Positions 25,393 through 33,748 of a DNA stretch of 53,979 nt are shown in pieces. A model generated the notes under the pieces. The model had not been told where the DNA came from. It ran no database searches and saw nothing but the letters and a program-made list of their open reading frames with translations. The DNA lies in NCBI GenBank assembly GCA_019912845.1, contig JAIOHU010000267.1, forward strand, positions 1 through 53,979, in the 5' to 3' direction. Every line of letters begins with the position of its first letter. The stretch's first letter is position 1. Origin of the DNA: a bacterium. GTDB lineage: Bacteria > Electryoneota > Electryoneia > Electryoneales > Electryoneaceae. The translations under genes were made by a program, and so were the position numbers.

Positions 25393-26016
25393 TCAGTGTA
25401 ATGAGGGTAAGGATAATTGATGTTTAAGACATTCCATCAATGTTTGCCGATTCGAAGGATTACTTTCGTCAAAGATATTCGTAACGAATTCAGAATGAGA
25501 ACGTCCCTGGCGATATTCTGGTTCACGTGGGGGGTGGAGGAGGTAACGGTCAATGAGGGAAAGATCGGCATCAACTAGCAATGAGACCGAGTAGTAAAAA
25601 ATATCTTTCGATCTCCAGACACAGGAACCGGCAATTTTGCGGTTATCCATTACCAGATCAGAAATCCCATCCTGATATACTTTCCCGACTCCACATTTTT
25701 TCATCCCGAGGATCATCCAGTCAGTACAACGTTGAAAATACTCTTTTGTCTGTTTCAAACCAGGAGCGACAAGAGCGACAGAAACAATGATATTTCCCGG
25801 ATCAAGAACCACTGCACACCCACCACCTCGTCTCTGATATACTTTTATGGGGTCATTGAAGTATTCTTCACGATTTACTTCAAGATTGAACTTACTTCCT
25901 CTTCCTAGAACAATTGCGGTTTCAGGGAAATTGTAAATTGAAAGTTGGTTTTGAGATGTTGTGCGACAGGACTCAATCAAACTTTCATCGTAATCATAGA
26001 TAGGGAATTCATCCAT
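25393..26016 (-). CDS. Lipoate-protein ligase A-like (BPL/LPL catalytic fold)
   Basis: The protein shows the cofactor transferase pattern: AIVLGRGSK near the start, the conserved RRGGGCAVVLDPGN (family RR.sGGGaV.hd.GN), and DLVMDNRKIAGSC with the catalytic lysine position. These enzymes attach lipoate or octanoate to carrier proteins. ATG 26016 is favoured because GGAAG lies upstream and because MDEFPIYDYDESL aligns with the usual start; an upstream TTG at 26103 would add 29 residues. Whether it is a ligase or an octanoyl/lipoyl transferase cannot be told. The 280 bases before the cytochrome gene hold no gene. Confidence 0.82.
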   Translation of the reverse strand: MDEFPIYDYDESLIESCRTTSQNQLSIYNFPETAIVLGRGSKFNLEVNREEYFNDPIKVYQRRGGGCAVVLDPGNIIVSVALVAPGLKQTKEYFQRCTDWMILGMKKCGVGKVYQDGISDLVMDNRKIAGSCVWRSKDIFYYSVSLLVDADLSLIDRYLLHPPREPEYRQGRSHSEFVTNIFDESNPSNRQTLMECLKHQLSLPSLH

Positions 26017-26365
26017 TGTCTTCCACGAGTATTTCTTCAAATAAAATTTAGAAAGAGTAATTGAAAACTGCAGAGTAGTCAAGCATTCAGCCATTTGGGA
26101 CAATCCAATAAATTAAGTGGAGTCGTTTCCCCCGCCGATCCGATAATATCATAAATTCATCCCAGAACTCTAACTATAACATTAACAGAATTCACGACCA
26201 GGAGGTCTTGAAGTAAAGCGTCTATTGGGTTTATTGCTTTTGATCCAGGATGATTGTTAAATTAATCACGTTGTTTCTACCACATAGGAGACATTCCAGA
26301 TGAAGCAGATCAACACGCCTGAGTTTTTCAAGAGTCTATTTACAGGAACGTTTGAAGGAGGGAGT

Positions 26366-27760
26366 ATGCGAAGTAGTATCGAGAGGATATCTCGGGCTTT
26401 GATTTTAACCACACTGCTAGTTGTGTTGGTGTCAGCAATTATGCTACCGCCAGGCGGTAACGCTAATGTTATTGAAGAGGATGATTACCTGGGAAAATTC
26501 AGCTATGATGATTTTGAAACAGCAAAAGCATGCGGTAGTGCCTGCCATAGTTTGATTTACGAGCAATGGAAGCAGGCGATGATGTCGCAGGCTTATGTTC
26601 ATCATTGGGATGAAATCGAATACTTCAAACTGGCTGTTCCACATGCTGAAAAGGACGAGAATGTCGCTGAAGTAAAGGCTGGATGCAATGGTTGCCACGC
26701 TCCACTCTCGTATATGGCAGGTGATGTTCCACCTCCCAAACCAGAGGAAGGCAGTCGAGCGAATGAGGCGGTTACTTGTGATGTATGCCATACGATCGTC
26801 GGGATAAAAGAGGAAACTCCTTACAATTTTAATTGGGTGATACGCCCCGGTGGTCCGAAACAGGGACCCCGTCCAGCCGAAATGGTTGACTCACCACACC
26901 ATGAAGTTGCGAAATCAGATTTTCTAAATAAAGCTGAGTTTTGTGGAAGCTGTCATAATGAGATGAGTCCTTATGGGGTGTGGGTTAAATCAACTCATCT
27001 TGAATGGTCAGAAGGACCCTATGCTGAAGAAGGGGTTCGTTGCCATGACTGCCACATGACGAAAGCTAAATCGCGTACAGCATCTATGGGAAACGAGTAC
27101 GATGATGCATGGATGCACCTTTTCCACGGTGCTCACGATCCTGGAAAAGTTAGAGGGACAATTGAAGTTCGCATCCAGCCTGATATTCGAGAGGTTATTC
27201 CAGGGGAACCAGTGAAATTTACAGTAGCTCTCTTCAATCAGAAAACAGGTCACAAGTTCCCGACCGGATCGGTGGAAGATCGGATTGTATGGCTGCATGT
27301 GGAAGCGATTGATGCCGATGGAAATGTGTATCACCTGCCAGTAGATGCTAAGGGCTTTGAGGGTGAAGAATATACAATCGCTGCGGATGTACTCGCCTAC
27401 CAGGATATGGGAATCGCACTCGATTTGCCCGGGTTTGCAGGTGTGCAACGAGATGGAGTTCCCTTTGGAGATAGGATTTTCCGTATGCCATACTTCGATC
27501 CTCAGGGAAGGATGACGATCCAGCAGTGGAACACAAAATCTCTGGGCGTAGATTACCGGATAGGACCGAGGGAGACCAAACTCGAAACTTACACATTCAC
27601 ACCACCCTATGAAGTCGCTCTCGGGACAATGAAGGTACACGCAACAATCAACTACCAGAAACTTGTACAACCGGTTGCAGAATTTCTTGAGGTTCCAGAA
27701 GAAGAAACTGAAATTATTGAAGTCAATACACACTTTACCGAAGTCACGGTAATCGACTAA
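26366..27760 (+). CDS. Exported five-haem c-type cytochrome
   Basis: A signal peptide (hydrophobic LILTTLLVVLVSAIML) is followed by five haem sites: an unusual CGSACH (C-x3-CH, 26531-26548) and four standard CxxCH motifs, CNGCH, CDVCH, CGSCH and CHDCH. The C-terminal ~200 residues form a beta-rich domain with GHKFPTGSVEDRIVWLHV. The layout is shared with the cytochrome at 49101-50993. I chose ATG 26366 because GGAGGGAG precedes it directly; ATG 26300, also with GGAG upstream, would add 22 residues. The partner gene starts 15 bases downstream, suggesting an electron-transfer pair. Confidence 0.85.
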   Translation: MRSSIERISRALILTTLLVVLVSAIMLPPGGNANVIEEDDYLGKFSYDDFETAKACGSACHSLIYEQWKQAMMSQAYVHHWDEIEYFKLAVPHAEKDENVAEVKAGCNGCHAPLSYMAGDVPPPKPEEGSRANEAVTCDVCHTIVGIKEETPYNFNWVIRPGGPKQGPRPAEMVDSPHHEVAKSDFLNKAEFCGSCHNEMSPYGVWVKSTHLEWSEGPYAEEGVRCHDCHMTKAKSRTASMGNEYDDAWMHLFHGAHDPGKVRGTIEVRIQPDIREVIPGEPVKFTVALFNQKTGHKFPTGSVEDRIVWLHVEAIDADGNVYHLPVDAKGFEGEEYTIAADVLAYQDMGIALDLPGFAGVQRDGVPFGDRIFRMPYFDPQGRMTIQQWNTKSLGVDYRIGPRETKLETYTFTPPYEVALGTMKVHATINYQKLVQPVAEFLEVPEEETEIIEVNTHFTEVTVID

Positions 27761-27775
27761 ATTGGGGATTATCAA

Positions 27776-28978
27776 ATGAAAAAGCTGATTGTATCGTTAT
27801 TTTTGTTCGTGCTCATCTTCTCGTTGACTGTAGTTGAATCCTCAGGGATGCCTGCTTTTGCAAGGAAATATAAAATGTCATGTACGACCTGCCATGCGCC
27901 ATTTCCGCGTTTGAAAGCGTACGGTGATGAATTCGCTGGAAATGGGTTTGAGCTGGAGGATGAGGAATCTCCCAGATATTTTGTGGAAACAGGTGATCCC
28001 GAACTAGACCTTATCCGTGATCTGCAGATAGGATTCCGTCTTGAAGGCTACGCACTCTACAAAAGTGTGACCGAAAATAACGTAGATTTCACTTCGCCCT
28101 ATCTATTGAAGATCATGAGTGGTGGCTCACTGACGCAGAATGTAGCTTACTATTTCTACTTCTATTTTAATGAACGAGGTGAAGTGGCTGGTGTGGAAGA
28201 TGCCTATTTAATGTTCAACAACCTTTGGATTGGTGATTTTGATATTTATATCGGACAGTTCCAGGTTTCTGATCCTCTTTTCAAACGTGAATTACGTCTG
28301 ACCATGGAGGATTATCACGCCTACAAATTCTCCCCGGGTGCCTCGCGAATCAATCTTGCTTATGATCGAGGTATCATGCTCACCTATGGATTGGATACGG
28401 GAACCAGCATTATCCTCGAGGCGGTCAATGGCAATGGTCTGGTTCACGCCAATCAAAATAAAGTTTATGATGACGACGAGTATAAATGTTATGCTGCACG
28501 TATCTCTCAAGACATTGGTGATTTCCTGCGAGTAGGTGGATTTGCGTATTTGGGCAAGGAAGGGGCAGAAGGAATGGAGATACTTTCCAGCGATACCATC
28601 ACATTTACTCGGGAAAATGAGGTGATGTATTGGGGGCCTGATGTTACACTTGCTGGTGGTCCATTTGAAGTCAATTTTCAATATCTGCAACGCAATGACT
28701 CGAACCCGAATTTCAGCTACACAATCCCAAATGAGGATATTGTAACCAACGCCATGATGGGAGAATTGATCTTCTCTCCGCACGGCGACAAATCAAAATG
28801 GTTCTGTGCAGCCCTCTACAACTCAATCGATTCCGATCTTGATGAACTGGATTATACCAGTGTTGCCGGGCATTACAGCTACATGCTGAAGACAAATATC
28901 CGTCTCTCGGCAGAAGTTGGTTATGATCTCGATAATGAGGATATCATTGCGGGCATTGGGTTTGTGACTGGTTTTTAG
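27776..28978 (+). CDS. Monohaem outer-membrane barrel-like protein
   Basis: The 400-residue product has a signal peptide, then one haem site CTTCH (27881-27895) in the context KMSCTTCHAPFPRLKAYG, and then about 330 residues rich in alternating aromatic/polar strands (DLQIGFRLEGYALYK, VAYYFYFYFNERGE, WIGDFDIYIGQFQVSD) ending with aromatic F, typical of an outer-membrane beta-barrel. Proteins with this haem-plus-barrel layout occur in several phyla with cytochrome-based respiration; precise function is not known. It follows the five-haem cytochrome by 15 bases and is closed by a terminator. Confidence 0.75.
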   Translation: MKKLIVSLFLFVLIFSLTVVESSGMPAFARKYKMSCTTCHAPFPRLKAYGDEFAGNGFELEDEESPRYFVETGDPELDLIRDLQIGFRLEGYALYKSVTENNVDFTSPYLLKIMSGGSLTQNVAYYFYFYFNERGEVAGVEDAYLMFNNLWIGDFDIYIGQFQVSDPLFKRELRLTMEDYHAYKFSPGASRINLAYDRGIMLTYGLDTGTSIILEAVNGNGLVHANQNKVYDDDEYKCYAARISQDIGDFLRVGGFAYLGKEGAEGMEILSSDTITFTRENEVMYWGPDVTLAGGPFEVNFQYLQRNDSNPNFSYTIPNEDIVTNAMMGELIFSPHGDKSKWFCAALYNSIDSDLDELDYTSVAGHYSYMLKTNIRLSAEVGYDLDNEDIIAGIGFVTGF

Positions 28979-29033
28979 TCGATTAACAGCAATGTATGCA
29001 TAAATGATTAACCTGGAAGTCATTGTTAGCTAT

Positions 29034-29066
29034 AAAAAACGCCGGGGATCAGCCGGCGTTTTTTTT
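29034..29066 (+). terminator. Intrinsic terminator after the cytochrome-barrel operon
   Basis: A GC stem CGCCGG (29040-29045) pairs with CCGGCG (29053-29058) around a 7-base loop, preceded by AAAAAA and followed by eight T. It lies 56 bases after the barrel gene stop. Confidence 0.92.
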
Positions 29067-29261
29067 GTTCCATCCCGTAGGATGGTAAAGAAGGAAGGGG
29101 ATGATAAATCTGTCTTCACAATAAAGGGCAATAGAAAGTTAGGAGTACCTAATTCTTTACGCAAGTGAGAATGGAAAAGAAATTAAAATATTCTCTACGA
29201 GACACTGGAGGGGGCGATATTCTGAAGGCAACTAAAAATTTTCTCTGAAAAAGGAAAAATC

Positions 29262-32246
29262 TTACGACGTATTCTTTTTAAGATGCTTTTTAATATCCAG
29301 GAAAAGTGGGAGACGGACGATCCCCTTGTTTTTACGGTCGTGAAGCAAGTAGCCGTTTACGAGTGCATATTCCAGCAGACGGTTTGTAAGTTCAACGTCC
29401 ATCTGGCAATATTTCTCTATTTCATCAATTTTTCCCTCTTTCCACCATTGCAGGGATTGAAGACCATCTGCACTCTTGGGAACATTCAAGGTCGCCTGTG
29501 CAAGTGCACCTAGACCTACACGGTAGCCATGCTGAGTTTGAAATTCTGCAAGTAGATCGAGGCTTGGAAGAGAACGTAAATCTTCACCTGAATAAGTTTG
29601 CAGGACAGAATAGTCGAAGCTGATATGGTTAAAACCGATAACCAGATCAGCTTTTTTCATTCGCTCAAGTAGATCGAAAACCTGATCTTCCAGATACGTG
29701 ATATATTTTTTCGTTTGTCTTTCATAAAGAACCGCTAAAGCTACTCTCATTAAATGAGCATTGTGCCAGCCACCAACCTCCTTTGCTGACAATTGTGTTT
29801 CCACATCGAAAATCACAAGATCATGTTTGTCCAGCTCCTCAAGGGAGATCATTGGAGGAGGAGTCGCTTCTTTGTCCACGACCTTCTTAACAGAGGGTTT
29901 TCGAGCTTTTCCATTGTTCTTTGTAGAACTAACTTCAATTGTTTTCAACGGTTTATCACCCACTTCAGATATTACAATCTCTTCTGTCGGTTTAAGGATT
30001 TCTCCGCCAGTAAGGTGCTCGAGAAGCCTTATCGATCCATTTTTATCGAGAGGGATATTGCCATGCCCGCATTTGGGTGAATGGATACAAGAAGGGCATC
30101 CTTCATCACAGGGACAGTCTTTCACCAGACGCAGGACATCTTTAAGTAGTTCATCCAACACCTGAAACGCCTTATCTGCAAGTCCAACACCTCCCGGGTG
30201 ACCATCATAAAAAAACACCGCAGGTTTCTTCAGCTGTTCATGATTTGTAAAGCTTATCCCTCCAAGATCATTACGGTCGCAGAGAGCAAATAGTGGCATA
30301 AGTGCTAGAGTTGCATGTTCGCTGGCATGCAAAGAACCCATAGGATGGTATTTCTGTTCTGCAAGTGCTTCGACGGTTGGTTCACCCGGTTCGATCCAGA
30401 TTCCAACTGTGTCATAGATAACAGGGGGGAGGTCAAGTTCGTGCTCACTGATACGGTCTCTGCCACGATTATCTCGTTTTTCATATCCAACAACCTGTTC
30501 TGTCACCTTTAGTTTTCCAATGCTGACCTTATATCGATCGTTCTCTCTAGAATCAAAAACCTCAAGGATTTCTGTTTCCTTCTCGCTCATTGCCTGAGTG
30601 TAGTAGCCAACCTCCTGTTTTTTAACTCGCGCTTCCTGCCTGGCAAGATCGAGCTTTGTGACGATATAAGTGGCACCATGATGCAGGTAAACCGCGCCAT
30701 CATGGCATTCAGTCATCGCCTGCCACCCATTTACATGTCCGACAATTTGACGTGAGGTATTTTCGAGAATTGCGAAATTCGGACCTGCACCACGTATGTT
30801 GACTTTGCGTTGTGGTTGTTTTCTATTTGAAAACCAGACCATCCCTTTGGCTGCTTCCAACAGTTCACCATCTCTAGTTAGCTCAGCTATGGTGTTCTGA
30901 TGTTTATCAAAATTGTAGATCATATCATCTTTTCTGAGGGGTACTTCCTGAGCGGCACAAAGAATATGGTCACGCAAGAGATAGGGATTATAACGATCGA
31001 CTACTGCGGCTTCCGCTTTTCGTCTGAAAAAATCGCCGGGGTTGCGCATGAAATATTGATCTAGCGCATCTGGAAGTGCGAGTAAAAATATGATTGATTC
31101 ACGCCCTTTACGTCCAACTCGTCCCGCTCTTTGCCAGGTGGCGGTTATTGTCCCTGGATAGCCCACCAGAATGCAAACATCCAGACCACCGATGTCGATT
31201 CCCATTTCCAGGGCACTGGTAGAAATTACCCCAAGTAGTTGACCCGATTGCAGCGAACGCTCGATTTCTCGTCTTTCACTGGAAAGATATCCGGCACGAT
31301 AGGCACTGATTTTTCCAGCGAGATCAGGGGCTGATTGCAAGGTCCAGCGGTGGATAAGTTCTGTGATTCTGCGAGCACGTGAGAAGACAATGGTTTTGAA
31401 TCCCTGTCCGGTTGATTCAATGAAGAGACGTGTCGCTGCGGTGTAGATGCTCGAGGTGGGGTTCAGAAAGACCATGTGACGTCGAGCTGAGGGTGCGCCA
31501 TTTTCATTAATCACGGTGAAAGGAACACCAGTCAAGGATTCCGCCAATTCTCCGGGATTACCAATTGTTGCTGAGGTAGCTATAAATTGAGGTTCGGATT
31601 GGTAAAATTTAGCAACTCTTCTTAATCGTGAAAATACTTGAAGCACATGACTGCCGAAAATACCCTTGTAGGAATGGAGTTCATCGATTACAATATATTT
31701 CAGTGATCGAAAAAAGGTGCTCCATTGAGAATGAAATGGCAGCATGCCTCTATGAAGCATGTCGGGGTTGGTGAGCAGGATGTTGGGAGGGTTGTCTTTT
31801 ATTTCAGCACGCATTTCACGTGGTGTGTCACCGTCATAGATAGCGATTCTCGGGGCTTTGTCTCCCAATTGAGAGCAGAGGGTTCTTAAACGCTTCAGTT
31901 GATCCTGGGCAAGTGCTTTAAGGGGAAAGAGAAGGAGCGCGCGTGTTTCGGGGTGAAGAAGGCATTGTTCGAGAATTGAGAGGGAGTAGACGTAGGTTTT
32001 ACCGGATGCTGTCGGCGTAACCACGACAACATTATTTCCATTCCTGACTTCGGTGATTCCTTTGGTTTGATGGCTGAATAGCTTCTCCACACCCTCTGCT
32101 CGCAGTGCATAGCCTAACTCCGAAGGAAATGGGGGGGAGAGCTGCATGTGACGCGGACGTGTCCCTCGTAACACCTCTTCATGGACGATGTCCCTCGCAA
32201 AACGGTCATCTTTTTGTAGTAGTTCCAGGAATTGACTAGGACGCAA
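29262..32246 (-). CDS. MrfA-type DEXH helicase fused to a MrfB-like DEDD exonuclease
   Basis: The 994-residue protein starts as a YprA/MrfA superfamily-2 helicase: Walker A TPTASGKT, Walker B VIDELHSYKG, SATIGN, helicase C part with GYPGTITATWQRAGRVGRKG, and the DUF1998-type C-terminus with cysteines CPCDEGCPSC...CGHGN. After a charged linker (about residue 760-800), a second domain begins with IFDVETQ (D-x-E), then GFNHISFDYSVL and YCQMDVELT (Y-x3-D), i.e. a DnaQ/YprB-like DEDD exonuclease. In Bacillus subtilis MrfA and MrfB are separate proteins of mitomycin-damage repair. The TTG start has AGGAGGAGA just upstream. Confidence 0.88.
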   Translation of the reverse strand: MRPSQFLELLQKDDRFARDIVHEEVLRGTRPRHMQLSPPFPSELGYALRAEGVEKLFSHQTKGITEVRNGNNVVVVTPTASGKTYVYSLSILEQCLLHPETRALLLFPLKALAQDQLKRLRTLCSQLGDKAPRIAIYDGDTPREMRAEIKDNPPNILLTNPDMLHRGMLPFHSQWSTFFRSLKYIVIDELHSYKGIFGSHVLQVFSRLRRVAKFYQSEPQFIATSATIGNPGELAESLTGVPFTVINENGAPSARRHMVFLNPTSSIYTAATRLFIESTGQGFKTIVFSRARRITELIHRWTLQSAPDLAGKISAYRAGYLSSERREIERSLQSGQLLGVISTSALEMGIDIGGLDVCILVGYPGTITATWQRAGRVGRKGRESIIFLLALPDALDQYFMRNPGDFFRRKAEAAVVDRYNPYLLRDHILCAAQEVPLRKDDMIYNFDKHQNTIAELTRDGELLEAAKGMVWFSNRKQPQRKVNIRGAGPNFAILENTSRQIVGHVNGWQAMTECHDGAVYLHHGATYIVTKLDLARQEARVKKQEVGYYTQAMSEKETEILEVFDSRENDRYKVSIGKLKVTEQVVGYEKRDNRGRDRISEHELDLPPVIYDTVGIWIEPGEPTVEALAEQKYHPMGSLHASEHATLALMPLFALCDRNDLGGISFTNHEQLKKPAVFFYDGHPGGVGLADKAFQVLDELLKDVLRLVKDCPCDEGCPSCIHSPKCGHGNIPLDKNGSIRLLEHLTGGEILKPTEEIVISEVGDKPLKTIEVSSTKNNGKARKPSVKKVVDKEATPPPMISLEELDKHDLVIFDVETQLSAKEVGGWHNAHLMRVALAVLYERQTKKYITYLEDQVFDLLERMKKADLVIGFNHISFDYSVLQTYSGEDLRSLPSLDLLAEFQTQHGYRVGLGALAQATLNVPKSADGLQSLQWWKEGKIDEIEKYCQMDVELTNRLLEYALVNGYLLHDRKNKGIVRLPLFLDIKKHLKKNTS

Positions 32247-32423
32247 TGCTTCTCCTCCTCATTTGACTAAAATATAGGGGTGATGATGAGGCGTGGCAAA
32301 ATATGAAATTGACAGGAATCATTGAAAAAGGATAGATGAATACTTTACTCTGGAGTATACATTTACGAAGGAATTGCACCATTCATGCCTAAAACCTTAT
32401 TTTCACGCGGTTGTGCTGTGGGC

Positions 32424-32445
32424 AAAATCAAGTGATATTGATTTT
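32424..32445. promoter_or_regulatory. Perfect 8-bp-arm palindrome upstream of the MFS gene
   Basis: AAAATCAA (32424-32431) and TTGATTTT (32438-32445) form a perfect inverted repeat with a 6-base spacer, 97 bases before the MFS start, in a 296-base divergent gap that otherwise holds no gene. It has operator-like geometry; the binding protein is unknown. Confidence 0.4.
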
Positions 32446-32542
32446 AATAATCATTTTCAGCAAAGTAGCCTATGTGTTTTACTAAAGAGCAAACCAACGA
32501 TTTATGGGCACCATGCTAAAAGTTTTTGAGATATAATTCACT

Positions 32543-33724
32543 ATGCAGCAGAAAAAACTGATACGAGTTCTCATCAGCCTGTTTATAGCCCTGCTCGGTT
32601 TCGCTACCATGACACCGATTTTGTCGATGTATGCACGTGATGCTGGAGCGTCCGTGGGTTTGATAGGGCTGTTGCTTGGCGTGTATCCGTTGGTTGATCT
32701 GGTGATCGCGCCAGTCACAGGACGTATCTCAGATCGTGTAGGACGAAAACCAGTCATTCTCGTTTCACTTCTGGGATTTATCGGGGGGTGGTTGGTTCTC
32801 GCAATTGCTGAAAATCCACTTCTATTTTTATGCAGCCAACTTCTCGCGGGCTTTGGCTCGTCACAGATCACGATTACTCACGCATACATCGCTGATGTAA
32901 CTCTTCCAGAAAAACGTACACGCGGTATGGGATTTTTCGGGATGACATTTGCTTTGGCATTTATCATCGGCCCGCCACTGGGCGGATTGTTATCAACTTA
33001 CGGGTCGATGTATCCACCACTGGCAGCCGCCAGTTTTGCCGCACTCTCCTTCATTTTTACGGTGATAGCACTTCCAGAACCGATCGAAATTAAACAACGT
33101 GAACATGTGAAACATCTAGGTTTGAGAACGGGATTTCGTCCGGTAGTGATGGCGTTAATAGTTTTCTATTTCATAGTGGTATTTACAGAATCACAAATTA
33201 ATGCATTTTTTGCCATTTTCAGCGAGGACGCTTTTTCCTGGGGACGGCGTGAAGTGGGAATGACCTTTGGGTTGATCGGCTTGATCGGTGCTATTCTGCA
33301 AGGTGTATTTATGGGAAGGCTGGTGCGTCGCTTTGGCAGGAAGGCGCTCGTGAGAATGGGGCTTGGATTCCTCGGGTGTGGTTTACTATTGATTGGGAGT
33401 TCATCTATTGTTGGAATATCCTTGCAAATGACAATTTTGTTTTCAGGTGTAAGCAGTGCAGCAATAGGATTTGCTCTCTGTCTTCCAGTGCTTTCAAGTC
33501 TTGTCAGTGTTGAGACACGACCCGAGCTTCAGGGAAAAATACTCGGTGTTCTGATGTCTTTCAGCAGTTTGGGACGAATGTTTGCCCCTGTGATCGGTGG
33601 AGTTGTCTACCAGCAAATTTCACCTGCTGCACCATTCTGGCTTGGGGGAATTTTGGCGTTAGCGGCTGTGATCCCAGCACACCGTCTCGTATATGCTCTG
33701 AAGAACCCAGCGGTCGAGGGGTAG
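32543..33724 (+). CDS. MFS drug-efflux-type transporter
   Basis: The 393-residue protein has about twelve hydrophobic spans and the major-facilitator loop motif GRISDRVGRKP between spans 2 and 3, repeated in degenerate form as GRLVRRFGRKA in the second half. GPPLGGLLSTYG at span 5 resembles the antiporter motif C of the DHA1 drug:proton antiporters. It ends 24 bases from mutS on the opposite strand. Substrate cannot be predicted. Confidence 0.9.
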   Translation: MQQKKLIRVLISLFIALLGFATMTPILSMYARDAGASVGLIGLLLGVYPLVDLVIAPVTGRISDRVGRKPVILVSLLGFIGGWLVLAIAENPLLFLCSQLLAGFGSSQITITHAYIADVTLPEKRTRGMGFFGMTFALAFIIGPPLGGLLSTYGSMYPPLAAASFAALSFIFTVIALPEPIEIKQREHVKHLGLRTGFRPVVMALIVFYFIVVFTESQINAFFAIFSEDAFSWGRREVGMTFGLIGLIGAILQGVFMGRLVRRFGRKALVRMGLGFLGCGLLLIGSSSIVGISLQMTILFSGVSSAAIGFALCLPVLSSLVSVETRPELQGKILGVLMSFSSLGRMFAPVIGGVVYQQISPAAPFWLGGILALAAVIPAHRLVYALKNPAVEG

Positions 33725-33748
33725 TCGCACTTTAGCGAAAAATCGCTT

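Noticed and set aside
26251-26268. TGATT...AATCA inverted pair before the cytochrome operon as an FNR site
   Set aside because: Arms are short, spacing is eight bases and the TTGAT-N4-ATCAA form is not met.
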